Source: Silene conica (taxonomy: Eukaryota > Streptophyta > Magnoliopsida > Caryophyllales > Caryophyllaceae). Taken from it: a DNA stretch of 64,000 nucleotides. The stretch lies in NCBI GenBank assembly GCA_029255685.2, contig CM055312.2, forward strand, positions 15,090,649 through 15,154,648. Direction: 5' to 3'. This document shows, in pieces, positions 35,176 through 48,104 of this stretch (the stretch's first letter is position 1; the number at the start of each line of letters is the position of its first letter). The position numbers and the translations under genes were made by a program. The notes under the pieces were generated by a model, which saw nothing but the letters and a program-made list of their open reading frames with translations, did not search any database and had not been told where the DNA came from.

Positions 35176-35815
35176 GGCAAAACACTAAGAAACCAAAACG
35201 TAACCCGACTATTACACCACGACCCACCACACGCCGCCAACACTGCCCTTACCGCCATAACCACCATACACAACACCCACACCATTACCCTGTTCCGACG
35301 CCGACAACCAGCCACCCCACCGACAACCTCCGGCGAGGCTGGTTCCTTACCCAAACACCGTTCCGTCCGAACTACCCCTGCCGACATTGTGACCAACCCC
35401 AACACCTCCTGAACCTACCACCAGAACCTTCCCCGACACCAACCTTTACGCAACGGTGGTACCAACATGTCGACCTCCCCCGAGTCAATGGTGGTACCAC
35501 CCCCAAACAATATTACCGCGACGGCACAGTGGAAGCAAACGTCCATTTGACACCTACCCTACCGGCTGTACACCGCCGTGACCACCACCCTGCTCCTACC
35601 CCGACTACCCCAGAAAAGTCGAGTTAGCATAGACCGAGACGAAGGATGAAACAGCCTTCGAAACCGACTGAAACTTTATGCAAAACACAAAGATATCGAG
35701 TTTTACGCACCTGATTGACGACCAAAACGAACCGTCCTAGCCCGGTCTAAACCCGCCGTATAAACTGCCCTCCTCGTCTCTGATGTGGTGGCTGCAAGGT
35801 TGGGTTGATGGTAGT
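34194..35815 (-). repeat. Element 3 3' LTR, outer part
   Basis: Starts TGTCACACCCCCATTT, matching the 5' LTR start at 58930 for its first 550 bases. It is interrupted after 35815 by element 2; GTAGT (35811-35815) is duplicated at 43229-43233. The ORF 35405-35091 is a frame through an (AAT)n tract (about 35141-35175). Confidence 0.9.
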
Positions 35816-36411
35816 TGTAACACCCCCATTTACTTAAGGGCCTGTACTAGGACTCCCCAGATAATTAAGGGTGTTACCATCTCGGTTTCCCGAGGCAGTA
35901 GATACAAAGGAAAGAACACAGTATTTTATTATTAAACTTTTAAACTGAAAAGAACAAGTTCTAGAACTGTTTCTGAAACCGTCTCAAAAGATAAAGAAAT
36001 TCTACAACTCATGATAGAACTACTAAAGTGATCTAGACACTGCCTGGTCTGGTCCGGATCCAAGCTCACTCCCATTAGCTCCCATAAACTCAAGTACCTG
36101 TCAATCTGCTCCCCAATAGATTGTTTCATCACAGGTGATCACGAATACACAGGGTCAACCACGAGGTTGAGTAGGAAAACATCAACAAGACATAAATGAA
36201 CATATAATAACTTCCTCCATCTCCACATCATTCAGTCAACCACTTCGCCTCCATCACACCACACCTTCCATCACACCACATCTTCCATCACACCTCCCTT
36301 CCATCACACCACACCTTCCATGGCCATATCACAAGTCCCACATCACAAGACCCATTTCACCTTAGTCGTCTGAGACCGTCTGAACGCGTCTGAACCGCCC
36401 CTTAACCACCG

Positions 36412-36469
<58 letters not shown>

Positions 36470-36941
36470 TTTACCAGCCGCCGCTTGCCCGTGAATCAAG
36501 AGTGTAGCGTGTTTTTTTTTGTTTTATTATATGGGTTTAGGGTTTGATAACGTAGTAAAATAACGTAAGGAACGTGTGGTAATGTGTAAGTGTAGACGTG
36601 GGCCTGCCCATGACCCATAGGAGCTTCGTCTTAAGTAATACGAACCAACCTCAACTCGATATTATAAATATAATATAACACGTAATATTATTAGTATTAT
36701 ATAGGACTTATATTATTATCTCGAGTTAACTTATAATATTACAACCCGAGTCTAATAAAAAAAATGAGGTATAACATATTCCGATAAATTAATTATCGAA
36801 TACTAATGTTCCAAATACGATCAAAACGTAAATATAAACAATAAATGTCATATTTAAAATACGAGGTAAACATCATTCAAATATTATCAACACGTGACTA
36901 TATAAATACGAAATATTATAATCAAAATACGAGGTATTACA
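35816..36941 (-). repeat. Element 2 3' LTR with internal deletion (1126 bp)
   Basis: Matches the ends of the 5' LTR but lacks about 0.9 kb; it jumps from the CACAAGACCCATTTCAC phrase straight to CTTAGTCGTCTGAGACC. It carries a 52 bp (TC)n run at 36415-36466. Confidence 0.9.
36415..36466. repeat. (TC)26 microsatellite
   Basis: Perfect dinucleotide run. The same place in the partner LTR (42734-42751) has only nine repeats. Confidence 0.95.
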
Positions 36942-39900
36942 GTCTTCCCTCCTTAAAATGAACTTCGTCCCGATGTTCAACCATGCAGACTTATCACCGT
37001 ACTCAAAACTCAGGCGTAAATCGTATGCTAACACATACCACATACTCAATATAGACTCGAAACATAATAACACTAATTCCCGTTCATAAATCGCAGCTTA
37101 TAGTCTAAAAAGTACTTATAACAAATAATAATAACTTGCAATTGCTTAAAAAATAATATATAATTATATGTCATCTTGATAAAAACATAAATAAACAACC
37201 CGTTATTATGGACTATGAAAATACAGGGTGTTATAGTCTTCCCTCCTTAAAATGAACTTCGTCCCGAAGTTCACCATCCCATGGTCAACAATCTGGTCAC
37301 TAGGCATGTAACGAACACAAAACGGGATACCACATAACCTCAAGGCTAATAAAGGTACTTTAAAACACGGAATATTACATTCTACCCTCGTTAAGAAAAC
37401 TTTGTCCCCAAAGTTTAACGTATAAATAAATTAAAGAATACTCCACGAACACAATAAAATGTACAACCGAAGTAATCAGGATTATCAAGTATAAACAATC
37501 ACCATATACGAAATAGTCATGTCATAACAAATAGCCATACCATAAAATCATTAAGATTTTACAATCCTATCATCCTTAAAACATGGTTACGTCCCGTAAC
37601 CTCATTATAAAATTTCCAGCTCCCTACTCCGTCTTACTCATTACTCTATCTCATACAATCTTACTCCAAGTAACCAAGTATCACACTCATCGTCGAATCT
37701 AAGACCAAAGACAAGGGGTGAGTGAACTGCCGGGATAAACCGCTAAACAATATTTCCATCTCAATATCGCTTCTAAACTCGTAAAGATATAACTCAAAAA
37801 CCATGGTCAGTCTGAACCATAAACATAGCTCGGCTCAAAGGCCCCATAACTCAATACTAGTAACCAATCTCAAAACAATATCGTTATTGTCAAAGATTCA
37901 AGGAATCGTGCTCAACGCTTAGAGCAAAACTCTAAGCTACTCACTCACGAGTCAAGGTCGACGAAATCGACCAATGAAACAAAATATCACCGAATAACCT
38001 TAATGTCAAAATACTCAACTTAAGCTTACCAGGAAAAGCCAACCTCTCAATACTTCTCAATCCACTAAACTTAGAAATATGCCAGCTCACTTGACAACGT
38101 ATCATGGTTCAAGCTCTAGTGCTAAAAACAATGTGTTTTCACGCATTAAAGGGCAACAACAACGACTGTCTTGTTCCCAACTAAACCAATTCAGTAGTGT
38201 CTTTCACCTCATATCAATCAATTGCACAGGTATACTCATCTCAATATTAAACCCGTCTCACCAACAGATGATTAAACTCATTGATGGAAAATATTAATGG
38301 ATACGAATCAATTTCTAATAACTCAACAAAGATAAGATTAACACACAAACCATCATAGTAAATAAATAACAGTTAGCAAGTAACTCGTACAACTTCGAAC
38401 AATAATATTGACAATAAAATCGGTAGAATCGTGTTACGCAGTACAACAGGATCAGAGTAGCTAACACTTATATACCCTTGAAATTTTAATACAAAATTAA
38501 CATATACCAATGTAGACAATTAGTAAACTCATAATCCATAAATAACTGATTAAAACATTTCATGCTCATACTCATGTTATAGAAGCAAAAATCATATTTT
38601 AGAAATGACTTAAGGCAAAAGTAACTATCATAAATAACATGGAGCATTGACACGAGATATACCCCAATCTTAGACTAGCAAGGCATCTTAGCATTCTTAG
38701 GTATGAATAAGTTAAACCAATTAGATACATTTCCCATCCACTCACATTTAATCATTAATCAAGAACTATTAATATATATGACTTGTAAAAATAAGGATTT
38801 CATATAATGCGCAGCAAATAAACATTCGGGCTGGATTTCATCAACACATAACTACAGCATATGTCATGTTGCAAACAATCACCATAATTATCAAAACATC
38901 GAGCGCTATCATGGATGATCATCACTTTGAAAACATTTTGAAACTTTCGAAACATGGAAGTGGTAATTATGACAATTTATAGGTACGAAACAAGACAATT
39001 TTACAAGCTATAGATCGAAACGAGACTACACGGAAACATTCAGACTCTTCTTTACCAACACAGTGTTCTTGCAATTTGTAGCTCATGCATTATGAAGACT
39101 TAACGATAAAAGCAGACGAGTTCACAAGATTAGCACTTCCATAATTTACATGTCCACCAATTAATAAATCAATACATCGTGATCAGGTTTTAAACATAAC
39201 AGTATGCATTTTAGTTTATAGCATAACAATATACATGGAGAGTTTGTAGGGACTTTTGTCGCAGGAACTAGACAAAATGTACCATTAATATACGAAATAA
39301 CATCAGCAAGATTCACATCGTTCAAATAATCACAATTACGTTTAACAATTAGATTGCTATATCATGCCAATAAACTTACCAGTTAAATTTCATTCTACCA
39401 CTTGGCAAGATTCTTCACTGGTAAACATGATTTGCCATTACATACGAACAACACATAATTATTTTGAGGTCATATCACTAGAAGTAAGAGCGTCGGTATA
39501 ATTGAAACTATTTTATATAGGAATAAGCAAGGCTACGTTATCATGTAGTAAGGTGCATATTCATATCGTATGCCTAATATTCATGTTGCTACTGCCATAT
39601 CATGATATCACATGGTCACATCATATAATTCACATTTGATTAAACTTTTATATGAAACTTACATAACTCACAAATTCGCTAATTAAACATTATGCAGCAA
39701 TTTACACAAATCATAATTAAATATCCGCTTAGCTATCTTGCGAGCTATTATAACTTTTAGAGAATACAATGAATTAACTAATCGAAGGAAAAAGAAGCAA
39801 AAGCGTATCTCAAGGGAATCATTTATAACAATTTATAGTAATACGATAGAAAATTGGATAGCTTGCAAAAATCACTATTAAATAACAACTCATTAACATT

Positions 39901-41182
39901 TTTCGTGGTTTATCATTTTGAAAAAGTAGGTGAATACTCTAGGCGGTGGAGTTGAAATTATGCATGAACAATGAACACATTCTAAATGGGTTTCTTTACA
40001 AAAACCTGGGTCATAACGGGACCGTGCCGTAACAATCTGAACACCGTCAACTAAAAGATTTATTTCCCTCAAATATAACTCGTACAAACGTGAAACCAAA
40101 AGTATTGGGAAGTTAACTCCGAAGGTTATCATACACATAATTTTCATACTTAAATATAGAACGCAGTTAAAATGACAGCCCGTACAAACAAGGTAACATT
40201 CTTGATGTTTATTAAAATTTTGGTCCCGTTACAATATCACATTACTACAACGAAACTCACCCATTCATTTTCCGGAACACGTTGACATATCATTTGAAGC
40301 ATATACATCTCTTTATACCACATTAACATTCATTCCTCACTTCAACGATAGTTGTCATATAAAACACAATAAAGATTTCGAAACTGAAAATAGGATCAAC
40401 TAAATAACTTGATAGTTATACATGTGTATCCAAATAAATTAGTTCCTACCATGCACAATCACAACTTATCCAAGTACGGAAATATAAACTAGGGACTACT
40501 ACGTATCCCTTATTGATGCCTAACTTCCTAACGAATTTAAATGCGTATAATATGCATAAAATTTTAAGTAAGATATATTCAACACATAACTACATCCATT
40601 CATGGCTTAGGGCAACACATTCCTTATATCACTAGACATGGATTACCATAACATATGATAAGATCAACGGAATTACTCGTCCTTACAAGGAGCTAAACAC
40701 CAATATCATATAATAACGGTAGTCATTTAAATATCCGATAATCGTATGAACATTTCAAAATACCAGAGTCATATGATCACATCACCCTTAACTATTGTTC
40801 AACAAATACACCTCCAAATTCTGAAAATCTCAATTCAATCATCCAGATCGATCCACATTTCTTATCACACATATCCTTCCGACGCATATCATTAATCATA
40901 ACTCACATATTACTTACCTCATTCTTCTCCTGCAAGAACGTTAGAACAAAATAACTAGGTCGCTACATATATATAGTCTACCCCACTCTTCAATTACTCT
41001 CATTGGGTTCCCAAGACAGAGCAGAAAGGGCCCAGGTTTGGTGTGAGGGGCCCCCTAACTCATCCCGTTCATTTTTGGGGCTCCTATCAGTTTCATCTCG
41101 GGGTTCATTTTATTAGACTCTTCCTACGTTCATTATTATTCATTTGGTTTAGGCCTGAGGATCGTTCGCTCTGATACCACTT
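36942..41182 (-). mobile_element. Non-coding internal domain of element 2
   Basis: A 4.2 kb AT-rich domain with polypurine tract, leader (about 40960-41167, with AGGGGCCCCCTAACTCATCC) and primer site, but no retroelement ORF. Two further TCTTCCCTCCTTAAAATGAA-type polypurine copies (36942 and about 37236) are followed by a GTCCCGAAGTTC phrase. The ORFs at 38079-38297 and 39893-40147 have no known domain. Confidence 0.75.
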
Positions 41183-43228
41183 TGTAACACCCCCATTTAT
41201 TTAAGGGCCTGTAATAGGACTCCCCAGATAATTAAGGGTGTTACCATCTCGGTTTCCCTAGGCAGTAGATACAAAGGAAAGAACACAGTACTTTATTATT
41301 AAACGTTTAAACTCAAAAGAGCAAGTTCTACAACTGTTTCCGAAACTGTCTCAAAAGATAAAGAAATTCTACAACTCGTGATAGAACTACTAAAGTGATC
41401 TAGACACTGCCTGGTCTGGTCCGGATCCAAGCTCACTCCCATTAGCTCCCGTAAACTCAAGTACTTGTCAATATGCTCCCCAATAGATTGGTTCATCACA
41501 AGTGATCACGAATACACAGGGTCAACCACGAGGTTGAGTAGGAAAACATCAACAAGACATAAATGAACATATAATAACTTCCTTCATCTCCACATCATTC
41601 AGTCAACCACTTCGCCTCCATCACACCACACCTTCCATCACACCACACCTTCCATGGCCATATCACAAGTCCCATATCACAAGACCCATATCACAAGTCT
41701 CATTCTCCACAATATTCGATAAAAATCAAACAATCCACAATACATTCAATATTAGTAAAAACAGTCTTATAATAACATCACACACATATACTTCATGTCA
41801 GAACACAACCACAGATATATCCCCTACCTTGAATTGCAGAAGCGCAGACAAATCCCAAGCCCGCTAGAAATGTTCCACGCGAAAACCGCTACCTAAACAC
41901 GTATTCGTAACGAATTAATAATCTTTCAGAACCTTCATAACTCAAGTTATCCCTACTATAAATAGTAACCTTCTAAAAGTGGAAGGTTTCCTAAAATAAA
42001 AACTTTCCCGATATAGTAATTTCCTTAAAAGGAAATTTCCCGACCCGTAAAACCTTTAACTAAAACAACTAATAACCTACCAAATACTAATACAACAATT
42101 AATAACAATAATAATAAACTACTAATAAACAACCTAATAATAATAATATAATATTAATAACCCATACATAACCAAACTCCCACGACTCCCTCCACAAAAC
42201 CAAGCGGCAAAACTCAACTCCCCCTTCACCACCGTCCAACCCACAACCGGCAACCACCACCCAAACACAACCTCAGCCTGCACGTCCCACCCCGCCATAA
42301 CCAGATCCGCCTAGACACCTTACTACCGCGAACCCGATAACACCGTCCCCTGAATTCACTAGGCGCAACCCCGATAACCACCAGAACCCATACTAACCCG
42401 ACTCCTGACATGAGACGACAACCGTGGTACCACCGTGTCGACCTTCCCCGAGTCAACGGTGGCACCACCCCCAGCCCATACACGTAACAGACCAAAACGC
42501 TAATTCGTATCCGCTTTTTCCTCCGACATCGACGACCACCAGCGGCAGCCAACCAACGCCCCTGCACTCGCCCTCACTCTCGTAACCAACCTTAGCCACC
42601 ACAGCGACTCAACCCTAGTGACACAAAACTACGACTGGCGCAAAACTAAAAAGGCGAAACGGAAAAACGAGAGGCTCACCTTAGTCGTCTGAGACCGTCT
42701 AAACGCGTCTGAACCGCCCCTTAACCACCGCTGTCTCTCTCTCTCTCTCTCGTTTTTACCAGCCGCCGCTTGCCCGTGAATCAAGAGTGTAGCGTGTGTT
42801 TTTTTTGTTTTATTATATGGGTTTAGGGTTTGATAACGTAGTAAAATAACGTAAGGAACGTGTGGTAATGTGTAAGTGTAGACGTGGGCCTGCCCATGAC
42901 CCATAGGAGCTTCGTCTTAAGTAATACGAACCAAGCTCAACGCGATATTATAAATATAATATAACACGTAATATTATTAGTATCATATAGGACTTATATT
43001 GTTATCTCGAGTTAACTTATAATATTACAACCCGAGTCTAATAAAAAAAAATGAGGTATAACATATTCCGATAAATTAATTATCGAATACTAATGTTCCA
43101 AATACGACCAAAACGTAAATATAAACAATAAATGTCATATTTAAAATACGAGGTAAACATCATTCAAATATTATCAACACGTGACAATATAAATACGAAA
43201 TATTATAATCAAAATACGAGGTATTACA
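41183..43228 (-). repeat. Element 2 5' LTR (2046 bp)
   Basis: Starts TGTAACACCCCC next to the primer-site spacer and ends GGTATTACA before GTAGT. The ORFs 42567-42226 and 42904-42629 lie in its GC-richer part and show only Arg/Gly-rich low-complexity frames. Confidence 0.92.
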
Positions 43229-43233
43229 GTAGT

Positions 43234-43533
43234 GTTTGGGATAGGGTAAAACTCGGTTGTACGAGGTTATATATGTCGGCATATATTAGGGTGTAGATTA
43301 GGGTTTTTCCTTATTTTTACAAAAGATAATTTGTGGGTTTGTACGTGTGGTGTGTATGGCATCCAAGGCCCACAACCCCTGCCAAAGGTCTCTAGTTCGA
43401 ATCCCATAGACAACACATTTGATAAGTTTATTATTTGCTAAACCAAATATCGAATATTAATCTACACGTCGATTATGATAATAAATATTATAACGATTGT
43501 AATATTATAATAAACATACGGGGTAGTGTTACA
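43234..43533 (-). repeat. Element 3 3' LTR, inner part
   Basis: Continues the LTR after element 2 and ends GGGTAGTGTTACA. The reversed polypurine tract TCTTCCCCCCTTAAAATGAA follows from 43535. Confidence 0.85.
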
Positions 43534-43720
43534 GTCTTCCCCCCTTAAAATGAACTTCATCCCGAAGTTCAATCGGTAACAGAACCCCTACTCCAACTCA
43601 GGCATTATATAACACATACTCGACACGGACTTGAAACATGTTAACATCAAAATAAGGCACGGATCACGAAATGTTACATTCTACCCCCCTTAAATAAGAG
43701 TTACGTCCCCGTAACTTACC

Positions 43721-44612
43721 TCAAACAAACAGATGCGGGTAACACTCTCTCATTGATGCCTCAGCCTCCCACGTAGCTTCTTCCATGTTGTGATTGGTCC
43801 ACAAGACCTTCACTAACGCTGTCTCTCCATTCCGAGTCTTCTGAATCTTCCTATCCAGAATCTCTTTCGGAGTCTCCACATAGGCAAGTTGCTCATCTAC
43901 CTCAATCACCTCGTGGCGCAGAACATGCGATGGGTCACTCACATACTTTCTCAATTGAGAAACATGGAACACATTATGGACCTTGAATAGGGCTGGAGGT
44001 AAAGCTAATCGGTATGCCACCTCTCCAACTCTGTCCAAAATCTCAAATGGTCCAATAAACTTCTGACTTAGCTTGCCACGCTTTCCGAACCTCATCACAC
44101 CCTTCATTGGAGATACCTTCATTAGTACTTTCTCTCCTGCCTCAAATGAAATGTCACTCCTCTTGAGGTCTGCGTAACTCTTTTGTCTATCCTGGGCAGC
44201 CCTCATTTTCTGTCTGATTACTTGAACTTGCGCAACCATCTCTTGAATCATCTTTGGACCTAGAACCACAGCATCAACTCGATCATCCCAACACACAGGA
44301 CTCCGACACTTCCTCCCATACAACGCCTCGAAAGGAGCCATACCAATGCTAGCATGGTAGTTATTATTATACGAGAACTCTATCAACCCCAAACGTTCCT
44401 CCCATGATCCCCCGAATTCCAGCACACAAGCTCTTAACATATCCTCCAAAGTCTGAATGGTTCTCTCTGTCTGACCATCTGTAGCTGGGTGAAAAGCCGT
44501 ACTCATCTTTAACTGCATGCCCAACGCGGACTGCAGCTCTTGCCAAAACCTAGAGATAAATCTCGAGCCACGATCGGAAAAAATATCCTTGGGAACGCCA
44601 TGCAACTTGACC
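43721..44612 (-). pseudogene. Element 3 pol, integrase C-terminal half and chromodomain
   Basis: The frame opens [19 protein letters not shown] (second catalytic Asp of the D,D-35-E integrase) and has [20 protein letters not shown] (catalytic Glu), the [16 protein letters not shown] module and a C-terminal chromodomain ([26 protein letters not shown]). The integrase would join element cDNA to chromosomes and the chromodomain directs it to certain chromatin. The piece is cut at its 5' side by element 4; the ACATT at 44613-44617 is that insertion's duplication. The rest of pol resumes at 54680. Confidence 0.92.
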
Positions 44613-44617
44613 ACATT

Positions 44618-46128
44618 TGTAATACTCCGTATTTTATTTCGTTTTATCTAATTATTGTTATCTTAATGGTGCGTCGACGGGGTTATAGAAAGTCTCTTTA
44701 GCGAAACCAAATGTGATGAACAAGGTACTTTATATGCTAGTTTTAGAGTCGTGTATGTTCGTATACAACGGGTTCGTACTTGGCCTATGCAATGTGGGCC
44801 TCGGGGTGCGTGAGGGACTTATCCATACACGAAATTACACCAGGAATTGGGCCTAGGGTTGCGTGCAAGCAAGCCCTTACACGGCCACAACACCTAAATT
44901 ATAAGAATCCCAAATTTTTACCCTGCTGCCACTCGACTTTAAAACAACCCTAAACCTACTTCTAACCTAGACGACACACAACCACTACTTCTACACGCCT
45001 GCCGCCACTTTAGAGTTTGCAAAGGAGGGTACTGACGGTGGTTTAAGGGGTTCGTAGGGTGTTCGATTGCAGCAGAAAGAGGGTACGCGCACTTCTGATT
45101 GTAAATCTTGCGTTTTTGCTCTGTTTTATTTCGTTTAATCTTATCACTATAGTTGTTTATAATAATACTTCTCCACGTTCAATTAATCTGTGATATATAG
45201 GTTCATGTTCTGGGCACTGGGATGTCGGTCTTGTCAGTCTAAGGCCACCGTGTAGGGTGTCTCGTTTGCCAGCTAGGTTTTGTTTTCCTTTTTCTTTCTT
45301 TCGTCAGAAACAGAGACATTATCACGCGTTTTACCTTGGTTTCGATGCTCCTGCTATCAGCGTATAGTTGGGTTGTGACTTTGTTTTGATAAGGTGGTAG
45401 CCAGAGGTTACTTTGGTGGTTGTCGCCCTGAGTCGTGGTGTCTCACGATGGTAGGCAGGTGGTTGGAGTCTAGAAGGTTAGTAGTTTATTTTTTTTTCAG
45501 GATAGGCGTATGGGCAGGGTTGAGTCTATCACCGTGACTGGTGGTTGCAGTAACTGCGACTGTCACCTGCACCAACGGAACCACCGTGGGCCAGTGGTGG
45601 TCTGGTGATGTCGTGGGTGGAAGTGATGGTCACAGTTGGTGTTGAGAAGGGAGTTTTGTCGCGGTGGTCAGGGGGATAAGTCTGGGTTTTCTGGGTTCTA
45701 GTTGAGTGGGCAGTGTCTGATGGCAGTTTGTGGCGGCTGTGGTCATGGTGGGGAGTCACTGACCTTTCCCCTGGAACCACCGTGGCTCAGTGGAGAGCCT
45801 GGTGGCGTCAGTGGGAAGGCCAGTGGTGCGTACCGGCGGCAAGAAGGGCGGTGGACAGGGCTGTACAAAGAGTCTCACGGTTGGGCTGTTAGTAATTGAT
45901 GGGTTACGGTTGTGATGTGGGTAGTCATTTTTGCTAGTTCACATGCTATTTTTAGTAAGGTCCCAACACGTAATGTGTGTCTAGTATTTTTAGGAAGAAT
46001 TATTTGGTAACCCTTGGTCTATGATGTTTAAATAAGTGATATCTTTATTATTAATTTTAGTAAGTATGATGGCTTGTAATGACTTACTATTTTTAGTAAG
46101 TCTAAAAATAGTAGATTCGTATGAGTAA

Positions 46129-46159
<31 letters not shown>

Positions 46160-46865
46160 GTATGTATGCGGAGATAGCTATGTACATAATACTTACAAAA
46201 CGCTATGAAGAAACAGTTATGTACAAGTACTTTGGGTCGTGTCGAGTGGTTGAGTAGTATTTGATATTAAATATTATTAATAGGAACGGATTTCGAGGAA
46301 GAACCTTACTAGACGGTGCTTGCTTGCTACAATTGCTATCTCATGTAGGATACACTGGAGTTGGTGTTCGGCGACGGCCGATTATAGTCTGCCGGGAGGT
46401 TCGATATGGCTGGGAGTTACGGGTTTGAGAATGAGATTGAGCTCGAGCATGGCATAATCATTTGCATATTTTGTTTGTTGGCATTATTTGTTTTTTGTGT
46501 TATCCTACTCAACCGCGAGGTTGACAGTGTATTCGTATTCACCTACAATGATCCGGAATGGGGAGTAGATCTTTCAGGTCAGAGACAGGTGGACTAGGAC
46601 TGGGCATGGAGGAAAGACATGGACTGGACCTACTTAGCCACTAGATCACTTAGTTTTGTTTTCATAGTCGAACATTTATTTTAATCCAGTTGTTTTGGAA
46701 GTTTTGGATTAAGTCATGTAATAGTTTCAGTTTAACTATTTATTTTTTTTAGTATTGTGCTTCTTTCACTATGTATATCTACTACCCTGGTCTAACCAGG
46801 ATGGTAACAGTCTTATTTACCCTGAAAGTCCTAGTTCAGGCTCCTAGGTAAATGGGGGTGTTACA
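44618..46865 (+). repeat. Element 4 5' LTR (2248 bp)
   Basis: Starts TGTAATACTCCG, ends GGGGGTGTTACA. Compared with the 3' LTR it lacks about 205 bp after ATACACTGG (near 46342; the extra sequence is around 53956-54170). The ORFs 45529-45780 and 45702-45899 recur in both LTRs and are not supported as genes. Confidence 0.95.
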
Positions 46866-46868
46866 AAG

Positions 46869-46880
46869 TGGTATCAGAGC
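46869..46880 (+). other. Primer-binding site of element 4
   Basis: TGGTATCAGAGC, three bases after the 5' LTR, complementary to initiator tRNA-Met. It primes minus-strand DNA synthesis. Confidence 0.92.
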
Positions 46881-47459
46881 GAACGATCCTCAGGCCTAAA
46901 CTAAAATGAAATTAATGAACATAGGAGTGTCTAAATAAAATGAACCCAGGCTAATAACTGTTAGGAGCCCCAAAGGGTTGGGATGAGTTAGGGGCCCCCT
47001 CAAACCAAACCACTGGCCCTTTCAGTCTAACCTGGTGACCTTGAGAGATGAAGAGTGTGGGTAGTATAAGAAAGACCCAAGGTAGAAAATTATATATATG
47101 TTGTACTAACTTTTCAGCGCTGAGGAATGAGGTAAGTTATGATGTGAAAAATGGATGAGTATATACGTATATTGTGCAACATGAAAGTGTAGTTACATGA
47201 TGAGTGACATGAATATGTTGTTATATCCAAGTTTAGAGAACATGTGTTTACATCTTAATTCTGAATATAAGTATGATTTGTATGAGTATATGCATGCGGT
47301 TATGTGATCCCTAAGCCTCTAGGTAGACCTCTAATATGATGTTAATAGGACTTAATCGTATGAAAGAAGTTACATGCTAGGTCTTGTATGTTAGCAAGAC
47401 CAAGTCGGAGTAGGAGTTGACCTAGGATGCTCATAAAATTTTGTCACTTGTGTAGCAAA
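46881..47459 (+). other. Untranslated leader of element 4
   Basis: Contains the conserved CTAACTCATCC/GGATGAGTTAGG block shared with elements 1, 2 and 3. A packaging signal would be expected here, though none is defined by sequence alone. An upstream in-frame ATG at 47427 precedes the conserved start. Confidence 0.6.
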
Positions 47460-48104
47460 ATGCCTCCCAGAAGAGAACCCAACACTGCTAATGTGTCACA
47501 AGAGGAGTTTGATCGCCTACTAGCTATGAACGCTGCTCTCCTGGCTAGGATTGGGGCAAACACTCAGTCTGACGCCATTAAGATGAGTAATAATATTTCT
47601 AGGCATAACCCCACCAAATACGATGGGGAGGGAGCACCGAGTTTACTTGCTGAGTGGTGCCGAGAGTTCGAGAGTATCTTCGAACTACTATCTGTACCAG
47701 AATCAATGAAGGTGGACCAAGCTGTATTCTATCTGAAGGGTACGGCTAGGTTATGGTGGAATAACAGTAAAGAAGAAATCAAAGCAGCTGCAGAGGAAAT
47801 CGGGTTAGAGTATGTACGCTGGGAGGAGTTCAAGGGGATTTTATCCTCTAAGTTCGTGCCGGAGCATGTAAAAGGGAAGTTGCGAGCAGAGTTCGATTCA
47901 TTCCAAATGGCCGAAGGGATGACTGTGGAGGAATATCACAGTAAGTTCTTGCAGTTGGCAGAGAATGTAGCTGACTTAGGCTACACCCAGGAGATGTTAG
48001 CAGCCAGGTTTGAGAAAGGGCTGACTCTCAATATCAAGAGAAGCATGCTGGCGACTAAGCCCACGACAGTGGAAGATATATATGAGAGAGCTGGCCAGGC
48101 ATAG
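47460..48104 (+). pseudogene. Element 4 gag, N-terminal part, ending at a nonsense codon
   Basis: The start MPPRREPNTAN at 47460 is preferred over the in-frame ATG at 47427 because element 3 has the same MPPRR start. The capsid-like domain includes HNPTKYDGEG, LAEWCREFE and MTVEEYHSKFLQLAE (retrotransposon gag family). The frame stops at TAG 48102-48104. In element 3 the same place encodes Glu within AERLADM, so a single GAG to TAG change explains it. The same frame resumes at once (48117 on). Confidence 0.93.

Larger units (their letters stand above)
35816..43228 (-). mobile_element. Element 2: non-autonomous gypsy-type element (LARD-like), complete, in the element 3 LTR
   Basis: Bounded by TGTAACACCCCC at 35816 and GGTATTACA at 43228 with a perfect 5 bp duplication GTAGT. 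The 3' LTR is 35816-36941 and the 5' LTR 41183-43228. The primer site GCTCTGATACCA (41168-41179) and polypurine tract (after 36942) set the minus orientation. The 4.2 kb interior has no gag or pol. Large parts match the interior of element 1 (for example 39680-39800 and 40000-40050), so the two belong to one non-coding family. Confidence 0.93.

Noticed and set aside
43370..43420. tRNA-like T-loop motif (AGTTCGAATCCC)
   Set aside because: No acceptor, D or anticodon stem could be built around it; a SINE is possible, but no A box or poly(A) end was found.
45529..45899. ORFs with Arg/Gly/His-rich products in the element 4 LTR (also at 53134-53504)
   Set aside because: They occur in both LTR copies, have no domain and lie in the non-coding LTR; compositional ORFs.
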